Assembly: GCA_021234535.1 (NCBI GenBank)
Contig: CM037842.1
Location: forward strand, 9,382,001 to 9,446,000
From: Stichopus chloronotus
Taxonomy: Eukaryota > Echinodermata > Holothuroidea > Aspidochirotida > Stichopodidae
Length of the DNA: 64,000 nucleotides
Direction: 5' to 3'
The notes under the pieces were generated by a model. That model saw only the letters and a program-made list of their open reading frames with translations. It was not told where the DNA came from and did no database searches. Of this stretch, positions 1 through 12,700 are shown in pieces (within the stretch, counting starts at the first letter, position 1; every line of letters begins with the position of its first letter). The translations under genes were made by a program, and so were the position numbers.

Positions 1-47
1 CGGTCTATCACGAGATGATACCAGGCCTGGAAATGACGATGTTTGCA
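1..47 (-). pseudogene. CCDC191-like left copy: exon fragment cut by the window edge
   Basis: Read on the minus strand, an AG acceptor at 49-48 opens an exon starting TGC AAA CAT at base 47 and running off the window. It encodes CKHRHFQAWYHLVIDR, identical over this length to the exon at 63,439-63,629. The F-x-x-W-Y piece is one of the aromatic repeats seen through the gene. The intron just upstream is only roughly 85-90% like the other copy by eye. The exon itself is not broken. It is called pseudogene because the other exons of this copy carry lesions. Confidence 0.75.
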
Positions 48-516
48 CTACAACGATGTAAAAAAGAGAACAAAAACACATTTAATTAAATACATATTGG
101 GATATTCGGTTTGACCACCAACCAATTTCTTTTGGGTTACAAAAAGAAGTGACAATCTTCATCTTCCCAAACTACCATGTTATAACATGAGTTTGATCCC
201 ACAAGACCATGCATCATTTGGAGTTTTTGGAGTTAGAGTGTAGAGACTTGAGTGGAGTTAATAGAGAAAGACCATGATGCCCAAAAACAATATGTTGTAC
301 TTGGTGCATTTGCTATAATAGTATTTGAGGAAATGCAAGATTTCTGCAAATCTTCTCCTTCTGCCAGAAAAAAAAAAATCATCAAGAAGATTAAGGAACA
401 AAACATGAACAAGATTTTGATGTATTTTTGACTGATACTGAGCCCATGCTTTCTTTTACACCACTATCTCCCTGTAATTTTAGGCTTATTTATCTTCCAA
501 CTGTAATTTATTTCAC

Positions 517-715
517 TTTCAAATTTTCAGCTCCTTCTCTGTCTTTCCTCTCTGCCGTTCTTCTCAAGAGTTCATCCTTCTGCATTTGAAGCCACCTCTC
601 ATCTGCTACTCTCCTCTTGGTTCCTCTTCCTTCTTGGCTAATTCTTCTCTCTCCATCTGTAAACGGGCCTCCTCTTCTGCAACCCTTTTCTTGGCCTCTG
701 CAGAGTCTGTTTGGG
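517..715 (-). pseudogene. CCDC191-like left copy: coiled-coil exon with a frame break
   Basis: A minus-strand frame from about 715 encodes a charged coiled coil (SAEAKKRVAEEEARLQ then MEREELAKKEEE) and hits a stop. From the KKEEE position, near 617, the heptad-like coding continues in another frame (KRRVADERWLQMQKDELL) to a possible donor after 517. That end is in the phase needed by the exon at 1-47. The simplest reading is a one-base deletion inside a real exon. The upstream boundary (acceptor ending ttccag at 716) is less sure, because its phase does not fit the donor of the exon at 1,902-2,124 without a further lesion or an unseen exon. Confidence 0.6.
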
Positions 716-1901
716 CTGGAAAGTTTCTGTTCCTAATCTTGGTTCCGAAAGCCCTGAAGGAACATCCATACTGTACTGCTCTTCCGGAAGAGTGTTTGCT
801 CCGCCACTGATCGCTGGCTCTGGACAATCGTTTTAATTATGCACACGACTTTTAAGTAAAACCATTGTTTTTCGCTACCAAATTCGGTAGAAGCCAATCA
901 CGACCATCGTGAGAAATGATGGGAGTGATGATGGAGAAAGGACCTACGACTGATTCGTTAGGTAAATATCATGTTAATATTCTACTCTCCTTCAACTGTT
1001 TTAGGTCTCTCTTAGCAATATCCTATTTCTGCCGTAGCCAAATCTGGTGATAGGGTGAAAATTAGCCAAGGCACCATTATTTTCTCTTGTTGTTTGATGG
1101 CTGCTATTGGCTCATTTCATGAGACCAACGCGTAGTATTTTAATATGTATTAACCGTAACGTCAAACGTGACTATTCATTTGTCCATAATTATATCGAAT
1201 GTCCAAAGTCTTTCCTGCGGACGGCGATCACAGGGAAACGCGAGTAGTACTAGATGAGTACATATCTTCGGTTGGGTACATGTAAGCTGCAGCTAAAATT
1301 GTGAGGAATGTACCAAAGGAGGGAATTCATTCGCCGAGAAAGACTTTGCAAAATATACCCTCTTCCTAGAAGTGAAAACAAAAGTATACGATGATACCTT
1401 CTACATGCAATAACTAAATAATGTTGAAAAATCAATTTAAATATTGACTGCATGACAAGTAACTATGATTGTAAGACATTCCAAGACATTGCTGGACACT
1501 GAGCATAGTTTATATCCACTGAACATAAACAGAGAAACCATTCTTATCTTACTCGCATAACACCAAAGCTAACACAGCAGTAAGAAAGGATATACCAGCC
1601 TCATAAAAATATCTTAAGTTGTAAACCTAGGAAAAGGAGAAATATTTTACTGCTTCTTGGAAAAGACAAAAAAGCAGCATATTCTCACTCCGATGCAGAT
1701 AACCAAAGCAGACGTTCAGAAGACGGAACTTTTACCTGCATTTAATCAAAGCTGTTAAAACAACTGAAACAATAGAAGTCTCATGACAAACTCGACTAAC
1801 GTTATTTTTAATTTTGTGTAGGTTATAAACAAGACAATGTACCAAGTCTTATGAAATTTGGAAAGCCAGACTTCTGACAAAAGGCGGCGACTCTTCCTTA
1901 C

Positions 1902-2124
1902 CGTCTTCTGTCCTCTTCTTCCCTTCTCTATGATTCCTGGAGTTCTTTTCGGATATGAGCCATTTCTTGCTGTAACCTCATATCTTCCTGTTGCATCTGC
2001 AAGGCTCGCACTTTCTCCTCCTGCTTCACCATCTGTCTCGCCTTCACCTGGCAACACGATGAGCTTTCCTCTCCTCCAACATCTTTTCCCGTTCTCGTTC
2101 CTCCTTCTCACGATTTTCCTTCAC
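1902..2124 (-). pseudogene. CCDC191-like left copy: coiled-coil exon with frameshift and stop
   Basis: Acceptor aacag ends at 2,125 and a GTAAGG donor follows 1,902. The exon begins VKENREKEEREREKMLEE, then KAHRVA, where the frame breaks. Coding resumes in another frame as VKARQMVKQEEK and QMQQEDMRLQQEMAH, a Gln/Glu-rich coiled coil of the CCDC191 type. It is cut by an in-frame TAG after KELQES (near 1,929-1,931), with coiled-coil coding (RREEEDRRR) continuing past it. The two lesions make a functional product unlikely unless they are assembly errors. The exon start is in phase 0 with the donor of the exon at 5,532-5,683. Confidence 0.65.
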
Positions 2125-2566
2125 CTGTTATGTTAACAATTATATGTTTTGGTTTACACTGTAAGAGTTCTACAAATGACGGTCAGTTCATGACACACCA
2201 ATAGATTATGAAATACAAGAAGTACAATTCCATAAACTGTACTTGAACTGAGGTCATCAATCACTGTAACTCAGGCTTCCTCAATTAAATTTTCTGAAGC
2301 ACCACATTACAAAATGTTGCTGATATAATGCGCCACTGATTGCCGTTACGGGGAGGGGCATGAAGGGAGAACTGAAAATTTTTGCATTTTTTTGATAAAT
2401 TATCTTATTGAGTGTGGGAACTTTGCATCAGATTAAGAAACCAACAAGGAAAATTCTCCACCCACCTAGAGGCTGAAATGACATTTAAATGATCTGGCAA
2501 GCCGTGAAAAATCTGGAACAAATGTAGTTGTACAGGTAAATATTGTCATTATGTCCTGCAAGTGGT

Positions 2567-2935
<369 letters not shown>

Positions 2936-3363
2936 TCTACCTTCACACCAACTACAATCCTTGATGAGGGAGGTCAAGCCCATAAATTTTTCATCAAGAT
3001 TGAATGGTAGAAAGTGTGAGACCAGAAAAATTTTGGTTTGAGAAAATCACTGAAGAAACACAATCATGGTTGAATATCTTCATGGGATAGTATCTCCAGC
3101 TTGCAGTGTGATGTGAATGCCAACTAACTGCCATAGGTAAGTTTTATTCAAATCGTATTATAAAGGAGAGACGAAAGTCGCCGCCAACATGTGAAGACGT
3201 TACAGTCTTATAAAAGATAAAAAATCCAAGTTTACTGCAAAACCAGTTGCTTCTGATAATCATCCAGCATTTTATTCTACTCTTTTCATCGTTGTAGTCC
3301 ATAAATTATGGTCAAAATGCCGACAAATCATGGGAAAACTCACCATAAGAAAAGTCACCATCT

Positions 3364-4030
3364 TTGGAGCGTCTGCCTAACGTAGGGCGTACACCTTCCG
3401 GTGGCTCAAAATTTGAACTCAAGAATATGACTGACGTGCTTCGCAATGTCATTGAAGAAGTATTCCTTTCCAAGACTTTTCACTCCAGCTTGGTTGACTC
3501 TCTTGTCCCTGCCATTGCCAAAGCCGTAAAAGAAAAAAAATTCCAATGACCACCACCAAGCCTTGCAAATCAAACTAGAAAAAAAAAAGCAAGCTCAACG
3601 TAACGCGGCTATTGAGCCAATAACTTACCTCGGGAACAAGATGTCTTCTCTTCAATCCCCGCATGATGCTCAATTGAGCAATATAAAAGAAGAAACTTCC
3701 TTCACATCCATGATATTCCTGAATCTACCGATGAGGCAAGTACAGACAATTTAATTGTCAACTTAGCTAAGGAAAAACTTAAAATCAACATTTCCTAGGA
3801 CCAGATTGACCGCTCACATAGGATCTCCCGTAAAACCTGACCCAACCAATCCGAAGTAAGCACTGGCAAGCCAAGGGCCATAATTGTTAAGTTCAGCACA
3901 GACAAACATTCGTGAAAGTTTCTACAAGGCTCGGGTACAACTAAAAGGAACAAGGATCTATATCAATGAGGAACTTACCGCAAAATATTTGATTGTCTGC
4001 ATCAGGAAACACTTCACAAGTAAAGTAGCC
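3364..4030 (+). pseudogene. LINE ORF1 remnant (RRM-like nucleic-acid-binding protein)
   Basis: An N-terminal frame from 3,364 (MERLPNVGRTPSGGSKFEL) is followed, across several frame changes and stops, by the signature of non-LTR ORF1 proteins: IHDIPESTDEAS, then DQIDRSHRISRK, then KPRAIIVKFSTDKH, ending near KDLYQ. In this family the segment forms the RRM-like RNA-binding fold of the ORF1 chaperone. In-frame stops (for example inside the RSHRISRK-T-x-P stretch and after KHS) show it is dead. It runs straight into mid-reverse-transcriptase sequence near 4,030, so the whole endonuclease and the first half of the RT are missing. Confidence 0.65.
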
Positions 4031-5030
4031 TACCATGGTGTCCGAGGAGTTCTACTGAATTGATTTAGGAGCTATTTAAATAACAGAAAACAATTTGTAG
4101 TTATTAGTAATGAACATTCAAATTACCTACCTATTGATTGTGGTGTCCCTCAGGTCTCCATTCTTGGGCCTCTTCTCTTTATTATATACATTAATGATCT
4201 ATGTAAGGCTAGTGACAAGTTACACTTTATCTTGTACGCTGATGATACTAATACTTTCCGTTCCCATGAAGATTCTAAGACTGTAATGCATATTGTTAGC
4301 AATGAATTATTCAAAGTATGTTCATGGTTTTTGCAAATAAGTTATTATTGAATGTAAACAAAACTGCATCAATTCTTTTCAGTACTTCTAGTCGGATGCC
4401 AGACCCTCCCGTTCGTGGCATTGATATCTGTGGCACTGAGGTCCCCCTTTGTAAATCGGTTAAGTTTCTCGGTGTTTTTATTGACAGTCACCTCACTTGG
4501 AATGATCACATTCAGGTCATCTCTTAAGCCATCTCAAAGAACGTTGGAATTGTAGCCCTGTTGCGCCATTCTCTTCCTCGTAAGATCCTTCTCATTCCGT
4601 ATAATAGTCTTATTCATCCATATTGTTCCAGGATAAATCCCCTCTTAGTTCCTCAGAAGAGAGCTCTTCTCCTAATAGCTAATTATCATCTGTCAAAAAC
4701 CACCTGTGATCTGTTCTCAAAATTCAACATTCTCCATATCTACGATATTTATCAACACCAAATTGGTATTTTTATATACTCCTGCTATAACAATATTCTG
4801 CCAAACATCTCCAAACCCATGTTTCAGTTTTGACATGAGACACACACACAGTTTACACGTACCATCAATTATCTTTCTATTCCCTCATTTGGGCTAATAT
4901 CTTCACAACAAACAATTCGTTTTACTGGACCCACTCTTTGGAAATCCCTCCCACTTAGCATTCAACGATGTCACTCTTTAAACCTCCTTAAGAAATCGCT
5001 GAAAGTTTGTCTCATGAGTAAAAGTTCGTA
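4030..5030 (+). pseudogene. Jockey/CR1-group LINE reverse transcriptase, 3' half
   Basis: RT core motifs are clear: a fragment with FRSYLNNRKQFVVIS, the loop GVPQVSILGPLLF (family usually GVPQGS, so Gly to Val), and the catalytic LYADDT near 4,240. Then NVNKTASILFSTS and VKFLGVFIDSHLTWNDH, the thumb-side motifs of Jockey/CR1-group elements. Stops and frame changes at about 4,055 (Trp to stop before FRSYL), 4,345 and 4,527 make it non-functional. The frame after 4,527 continues as ALLRHSLPRKILLIPYNSLIHPY. The 3' non-coding end runs to about 5,300, with an ATCAAATAAAAATC end rather than a long poly(A). Confidence 0.8.
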
Positions 5031-5531
5031 GCTGACTGTTCTTCTCTGTTTTTGTTTTTGTCTTTGTCTCTGATTTTTCCTGTTGTTTTTTCTGTAATCT
5101 CTTTTCACTTGTAAACCTTGTCATTGTTATTATATTTTTCTTCTATGGAGGGCTTTTTACAAGCTCTATAGAGCATTTTTTAGTTTCCACCTGAGTCTCT
5201 CTTAAGGTTTGATTGGTTGTATTATTTTTTTAATTGTGTTACATGTAAATCAAGAGAATGACTCATATAAATGTTGTCAAAATCAAATAAAAATCAAGGA
5301 AGCAATGACAGCGAGGAAACACAGTCGCCTTTGCAGGACATGCAGTGCAATCAACTAACACTGAGTGTGATATACGCAAGACGATCCATCTACTGTAGCA
5401 AAAGCATATTTCTATTCCTGACTGTTCCACCAGACTGACATATTTTCCATTCTGAAGAGGTGTTCATTCCCTACAGGGCAGTACGTGATGTGAGGTTGGC
5501 CAAACTTCAAAAATAAAGTGTATTCACATAC

Positions 5532-5683
5532 CTCCTGTTGCCTGTCAGCCATTGTGGCTGTTTTATCCTTTCCTTTTTTGTTTGGATTCAAGCCAAGGTC
5601 TTTTTTAACGGCGCCCTCGCCAATGTCCTTCTCCAGTGGACCATCTAAAATTTGCTCACAGTCCGATCATCATCTCTATCTTC
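5532..5683 (-). pseudogene. CCDC191-like left copy: upstream exon
   Basis: Acceptor ccactcag lies just above 5,683 and a GTATGTG donor follows 5,532. The second part is open and reads EQILDGPLEKDIGEGAVKKD then LNPNKKGKDKTATMADRQQE, joining in phase with VKENREK of the exon at 1,902-2,124. In that frame there is a TGA close to the 5' boundary, so either this exon is also broken or its true acceptor lies further in. No exon further 5' was recognised, so the start of this copy is not placed. Confidence 0.5.
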
Positions 5684-6339
5684 CTGAGTGGAGCAAAGTA
5701 AGTCATCACCATGATCTTCAAACTCCATCACTGGAAAGCATGTAGAGGCACATGTTCCAGTGAAGATAAAGACAAACAGGAGTGTGAAATTAAGAGAGAC
5801 AGTGTAATAGACAGGTAAGTTTAGAGAGACACTTTGTGTTAACAGCTGTAGTTAAATTAAGCATACAGTAATGTATAACTCCATGGAGCTATTACACAAG
5901 CAGAGCGGAAGTCCCTTTGTAGCATCATGGTCGACTTCCTGCAAATGAAGAATGACGTCTTGGTAATTAGCATTACACGTAGCTACAATATTGTATGAAG
6001 GGGCGCGCGCGTAGATGAGCACTTCTTTCTTCTTTTCTCTCTCTCTCTTTTGGGGGGTTGGGGATTCTTCCAATAAGGCGTTTTCACGGGGGGACGTTAC
6101 GTTACTCCAAATCGCTACAGATGATTTTGCCCATCGAGACGCAATTGGAGGGAAAACAAAGCTCACACGCATAACATACGGTTATGTAATTGCTTCAAAC
6201 GTCATCAGTTTTTGTTTTCTCTCCAATATGTGTACGTAACAATAGGAGTGGTTTGAGGTGAAAGACTACTGTACGCAAGACTACATATCATACTCATCTA
6301 CCTAACAAAAAGTTTGAGGTTTATTGAGCTTTTCGTCGA

Positions 6340-6760
6340 GAATGAAAACGTGACACAGTGTTTCAAAACATTTTGAAGATTTGATATTTGACATCTAATC
6401 TTTGGCATCTGACCTTACATAACATGGAAGACATAACTTCAGACCAAAGGTTACCCATTTACCAATTTTGAGGGTCATTTTTTGACAGTGCCCTTTACAA
6501 GAAAGTATTAACGCAAAAGTTTTCTGTGTTAAATTTGAGTTCTGTGTTAAAAAATTTGAGCTCTGACGTTGACATTTGACCTCGAAAGAGGAATAATGTT
6601 TAGCAGACCGGTCACATCATTATTTTCTATGTGTAAGTATCTTTTAGGGTTAAAAATACAACAAGATAACATTTTACTACGTTGACCTCTGACCGTTGAC
6701 CTCTGACCATAACTGCTGATGGGAGATGAAGTTTCATCGCTTTTGCCCTCTTGGAGTAGT
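6340..6760. repeat. TGACC-motif-rich repeat fragment
   Basis: This non-coding stretch repeats TGACATTTGACCTC, CGTTGACCTCTGACCG and TTGACCTCTGACCA, similar in style to the satellite at 50.2-51.6 kb (TGACCTTTGACC). Spacing is irregular and only a few copies are recognisable. It may be a degenerate member of the same repeat family. Confidence 0.4.
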
Positions 6761-9700
6761 CTCGTTGCCGACGCAAACTTTTGAACTTAGATTTTTTTTA
6801 CATATGTAAACGTTACACGTTTTGAGTTCTACAATATAGGTTCACCTACCTGTCACTGCAAGTAGCATTACAAAGTTGGACCAACATTTTGCCTTGCACC
6901 TTGTAATTGTTGTATGGCAACTGAGACAGCGATAACACTCTCTACGCCCACCAGAACAAGTGCCGTAACTTATCCCATACATGACCTGTAGAGTGATGAG
7001 ATAAAGTAGAATCAAGTACAATAAGATACTGGTCGAGGTACAGTTAAGCCTCTTCTATTTAGCTGAATATGCAGGCGATGGAGAATTAAACATTGGTTTA
7101 TAACTGAGGCAAATAATTACGTCTTCTTTTTTTCTTTTTTTTTTTGGTGTTAATTATATCATCAGATATTATTTAAAATCAATGTTCGTATCACAAATTG
7201 TAATGCAAGTGCATGTTCGTCCATCATCCTGTGACCCTGGAACTGCTTAATCGTTTATTCACAAGGTAGAATGTACTCTGACCAGCCATTTTGTTTCAGC
7301 AGGTTGCTGTCGCTCTCCGGATAATCATTCCGTTTTAGTAGCAATGCATGTTTGCCTTCGTTCCTAGCTCAAGGTTTCCATAAGCACTAAGTGGAGGATT
7401 ATATTGGACCACTAATTGATACCCATTATTGATTCCTCAAGTGCCTTAACTTTACAAAGCCCTTTCTAATTAACGCCCTAGGCCTTTGTGATGTGTCAGT
7501 GAAACTCTGCTCATTATTTTCGATCTAAAAATATTAGTTCTCCCCTGAAATGTTACTTTAATCTGACAAACTTTAATTTGGCATTTTGATAATATTGTGG
7601 CAAATATGGACCACAGCATGACTTAGGACAACCATCGACATTACCGGGAGTATTATCCTCTGTGGTTAGTCACAAGAACTCTATTGAATAGGATTGCTGA
7701 ATTTAATCTATTACCAAGTTAATTAGACCCACAGAGAACTGCTTTACAGTTTTAAGAGACTTCACCTATAATTTCCTACACTATCAGAGCGAGCTATAAC
7801 TCTCTACACCGCTAGTGTCTCACTAGAGTTCATGCAACTGATTTGATGACAATTCTTGGTAATCTGAAGAAAAGAAAAGTAACTCATACAATAAATTATC
7901 ATCCTGCTATGTGGAACCATCAATTTAAAAACTATGCTATGGAGAGCTTCGGAATGCATGACTGCAGCTGACACAAATCAAGGGAGAAAAGAACATATCT
8001 TTAACTTGTACCTTGTTACAAAATAAAACTGTCACAGATATTTCACTCTGTAGATTGCTTTACTTGCCGCAAACTCAGTGACAGAGACAGTGACACACGG
8101 TTTGAAGAATAGTCCAAACTGAAACGCTGGTATCAGTCCTACTGCTTTAATTACCTGTTGATCGTCTCAAGTTTTGTTTTCAATACAGTACTCATGCCAC
8201 GCATTATCAAACTCTCTCTACTCTCTCATGACAACATACCCGGAAATACATGTAACGACAAAACTGAGAGTGTATACATTTTAATCCATCATCTCATATG
8301 AAAAAAAAAACACAAACGTTACAGTCTATTGTGAAAAGTGAGACGTTGTCAAAAAGAAAATAAATAAATAAATGGGAAGGAAAACCCCTCATCTTAGAAA
8401 CCTCCCCCAAGATCAGTTGTTTATTCAAATCATTGTGACCTGGGTAAGGGCTTAGCCTGAGAAGCAAAGAATGTGCCAAGTGAAAACAAAATACAAAGAA
8501 TTACATGGAGAGAAATAAGAATACCAGAATCACCAAAGAAGGTGAAAAAAAAATGAAGTCATATAACGAAGGAATTACTGGAGAAATATTTGGATCAGCA
8601 CAGCATCAACTGTAGCTCAATTTTGCATCCAGCCTATCTTATGTTACCAATGTAAAGACTTCAAATTTTCTTCTTCCCTCCGCGCTCCACCTACATAGCT
8701 CTGCCGTTACTCCTCATACTATGCCGAATTTAACCTCAGTAGTTATGTATCTGTTTCTATGTTTACTGTGAAACGTGACAAAAGGTAGGTCCACTTGTGA
8801 AGTGGCGGTTGCCTATGGTCAATACCTTGCGGCAAAAGTGTCTGGTGGCAGATTTGGAATGGGGGATTTTGATCCTTCATGCCATCATTGCTGGGTTAGT
8901 TGTTGGTCAGATGTCCAGAACTTCTTAATTTGACCATTTTCCGCTAAGATTTGTGTAATACTCAACACGTATCATGAATGTGATATCCTGACTGTCAGAA
9001 GAGTGAGCACTGGCAATCATGCTCAACAGGTTTTGAAAGCATGCCTTATACTTTGGTGAAACAATTCCCTTTAGAGTGTATGTTAAGTCCAAACTCGGAC
9101 AAAAAAAAAAATGTAACGAAGCTTGACACAAAATGATCTCAAACGGTCCAACAACTATCCTCCAGGGACATTCCTGAGCGGAGATACAAAATGTTAAAAC
9201 TTAGTCATCCAATTTCAAATGGTAGTGCATTCATTTGTAATGTCATGCTTGTATTACTCTAATCGTTTACTTTATTTTTTCTTTTTATCGAAAGCCATTG
9301 CACCTTGTTACGAGATGTTATCACGGTCTTATAGTGATGAGCTGACTTGCCCCACACAGGGACTCCACATACAACATGAGTTACGAGTATATTAGTACAT
9401 TCTTCAAAGTTTTATAAACTAAAAATTTTTAATTTCAAAAGAAAGCTGATAAAGCTGATAAAGCTAATAGTGTGATAATGAAGAGCGTCACTGACTATAT
9501 CACGAATTTGACTATTTCAGATTACTTAAATAGCTGTTAATATTTTACATCTCGGCAATGGAACGAGCTCCGAACCGTGGATTTTTTCCAACGCCTGAAA
9601 CACATTTTCATGACTTCGTGTAGACTTCTAAGATGTCTCATTAGGGATGCATGTCACGATGATAACCAAGATGAAACTAAAACAGTCATTGTCTTGATAC

Positions 9701-12700
9701 CCCCTCCCCTTCTGCCGAATTCTTGATCCGCCACTTATAAAAATCGTTATGGTCATGATGGTTCATGGTTTTTACTAGATGTGGCTAAGTATTTACCGGG
9801 TTATCATACATGTCGATGGGACATAACGTATTCTAAGTTGGTATACACAAATATCGTTAATACAGGTACATGACCAGGCCAATTATTTCTCATGGAATGT
9901 TACAATACAACAATACCTATAAATTGTTGATAAGAGGGGTTCGTTTCATCTTCATTCTTGCTCAGTCTAGTACGTTTATGTGTAATCACATAAGGAAGGT
10001 CATTATTTTATACTCTACTGGCTAAATTCAAACAATAAGTCATCATAATGTCTCTTGTTTCTCTGTCTTGTTCTGCAACATCATGGAGTCTTAAAAAAGT
10101 ACAGTTTAAAACAACGTGAGTAACTTCATTAGACAGTTCAAAGGTCAACAAGAGAAATACAAACAAGAACACAAAAGTGGACTATGAAACAGATGCAGAA
10201 AAATAAAGCAACAAGTACGACGTAAAAAATAAAACAAAACAAGGAGTTTAGGTAAACTCAAACTGAAATGAACCCAGTGAGTTGACCAAGAGGTAATTCA
10301 AGTGTTTGCTGCTCAGTCTGTGATCCGCATAACAGGTGGGAAGTCATTTGGAGACAGGACTGATGAAGGGTCACAGTGTTTAAGTAACAAATGTTGGCGA
10401 TTGCATTCGAAAATCCAGCTACATCAAAAGTGGTTTTTGGGCTCCTCTGAGTTCAGGGCCTGTATTTGGTTATAAAAGTAAACAGCACCCTGACGCACGT
10501 GGTAATAATCGGACTCAAATCGAGCACAATCCAAACAGGGATTCCTTACTTAGTAAACCATACAAAGGTTACCTGGGGCCATACAACCCAGTTCAGTACC
10601 ATAAATACATTACAAGTTTCTACGATATGCCATGAAAATGGTATATCTAAAGTGTTTTCTGCTAGAAAAAGGCAGAAGACCTATCCTTGCATGACACTTA
10701 AGATTCCTTGCTATCGTATTATAAATGATTTATATGGCATATATGATATAAAAAAAATAACATTTGATATCTAATTGACAGGGTTATCATTTGCTACCGA
10801 AGTAGGATAAAATCACTGTAACGTGGTGACAAGTTCCCCACCATGTTTATAATTACTGATCCAACATGCTCAATAACCATAAGGCTAAAGCAACAACTTC
10901 TCATTAAAGAAATCATAGTTTTTTCTCAACATGCATTCCTCAGCCGCTGTAAGTAACGAAAAGGAAAATTCGTGCTTGGCAAAAATATTAAGCCTTGTCT
11001 CTCTTGGCACATTAAAACACGTAACAGATGGGATTATTGTGGAACGAATGAAAATACAACTACACTTCTATCTGTAAATAGATTTTAATATAAAATATAT
11101 AAATATTTGATTAAAAGGTATTAAAATCAAAATACAATCAAAGATTATTACTATTCTTTGCAAGACCTACCTGGTCAATGGCAACACCATATTACAGCAC
11201 ATTTGACTTGTCTGCAAACAGTATGTTGAATGACTACAAAACACGGTTCAACTGTAATGTTTCTTGCCCCAAGGGAAAGAATCATTCCTTCGATCAACTG
11301 AGACGTATTTCATTACTTAGAACACCTTCCACACGAAAACATCACCACCAAAATTCATTAGCAAGGAGGTTATGAAACCTTTCCAAATGAATCGTGTTAA
11401 TGAATAATGAGGTAAAACTGAGACGGATAATTTATACCCCACTTAGAAGAGTGGTCATCATGGAAATCGGACTTATCAGATACAAAAGTGAGGGAGCAAG
11501 CTATCAAAACCAGCAGAAATTTGTTGGTTGGAATATCCATCTTTATTTTAATAATGAAATATCTAGGAAAGAATGTCAAGTCAAATAAAGGGAAAAGTTT
11601 TAGTTTCCATATCAGGAATTAATGGATCATGTGCGTAGAGACAATAGAAAATAACGAGGAAAAAAATGAAATGTATTCACAAGTTGACTCTTTGGTGAAA
11701 TGTAGTGCATTCTTGGTATGTACATGTAAAGATGTATCATTTTGCTCATACAGTACCAGATACATGATTTTGCCATTTTTGTTCAGTTCATTCAGGTTGT
11801 GCCAGGACAGGTGAGAAGTGACAGCCGTTTTATCCTAGCTTAAATTGTAAGTGAAGGACGATATGTGATCAATGTAGTAATCTTGTTATAGACGTAGGTG
11901 ACATACAACAAAATACCTATCAAATCATATTTTATTTGGAAAAACTCACCAATCATACATGCGTTGGAATAATTAATGCACGCCCTCATTTGTGGGTGAA
12001 TTCAGACAACCAAAGATTAGTCTGAGAAGAGAGTTAGAGTATCAAGATGATAACAATGCAAGATTTGCTGAGATTTTTCAAATGATGAATAATAATTCTA
12101 TGAAGTTGGAACAATTTACTTATCGACAATTCCTGTAGAAGTTTTAAATGTACTTCGTCACCAGCGTATTATACACATGATGTTAACATTGTCACGTAAC
12201 AGATGGCATTCCAGACATGTTGTTAATGGCCAGCAATTGCAGGTTAATTTTCCTTTGCTGTCCTTATCATGTGATGTAGCTAGTGCTCTGATTTTCACCA
12301 TTATTTTGTTGCTTTTAAACTTCTATTATTATAAAATTACATTTCCATATAGCAGCATGATTGGTCTAGAACAGAGAGACATTTGATAATACATTGGAAA
12401 TTTCGGAAATGAAAGAACAACAAATGACCAACCATGTCTTACTCTTACTTTCTATCTATGAATAAGACATGAAGGCAGCCACTTGATTTATCGTTACCTA
12501 TTAATATCTTATATGTTGCAGGTGACTGTATGCCGATAACATATGCCTCTTTACAATATACTGGACTGAAGTATTTACAATATAAAGAAACTTTAAAAGG
12601 TAATGGAAATTTTAAAAAAATAGGCTGAATTCTTAGATGACTTGCCGTACTTTTTGTTTCGTTTTATTAAATATTTAAATGTTTAAAAATTATTTAATGT

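Noticed and set aside
586..810. Plus-strand frame with a hydrophobic, Leu/Ser-rich start
   Set aside because: It is the reverse of a minus-strand coiled-coil exon. The Glu/Lys-rich exon gives Ser/Leu/Phe on the other strand.
780..830. CAGTGGCGGAG on the minus strand as a transposon end
   Set aside because: It resembles hAT-like ends, but no matching inverted end or target duplication was found nearby. Left as part of an intron.
1858..2136. Plus-strand 92-codon frame resembling a membrane protein
   Set aside because: It is antisense to the minus-strand coiled-coil exon at 1,902-2,124, which has splice sites and matches the gene.
5852..6172. 106-codon minus frame near the expected 5' end of the left CCDC191-like copy
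   Set aside because: No coiled-coil character, no clear splice links, and low-complexity Arg/Glu/Lys content from a CT-rich tract. It cannot be supported as an exon.
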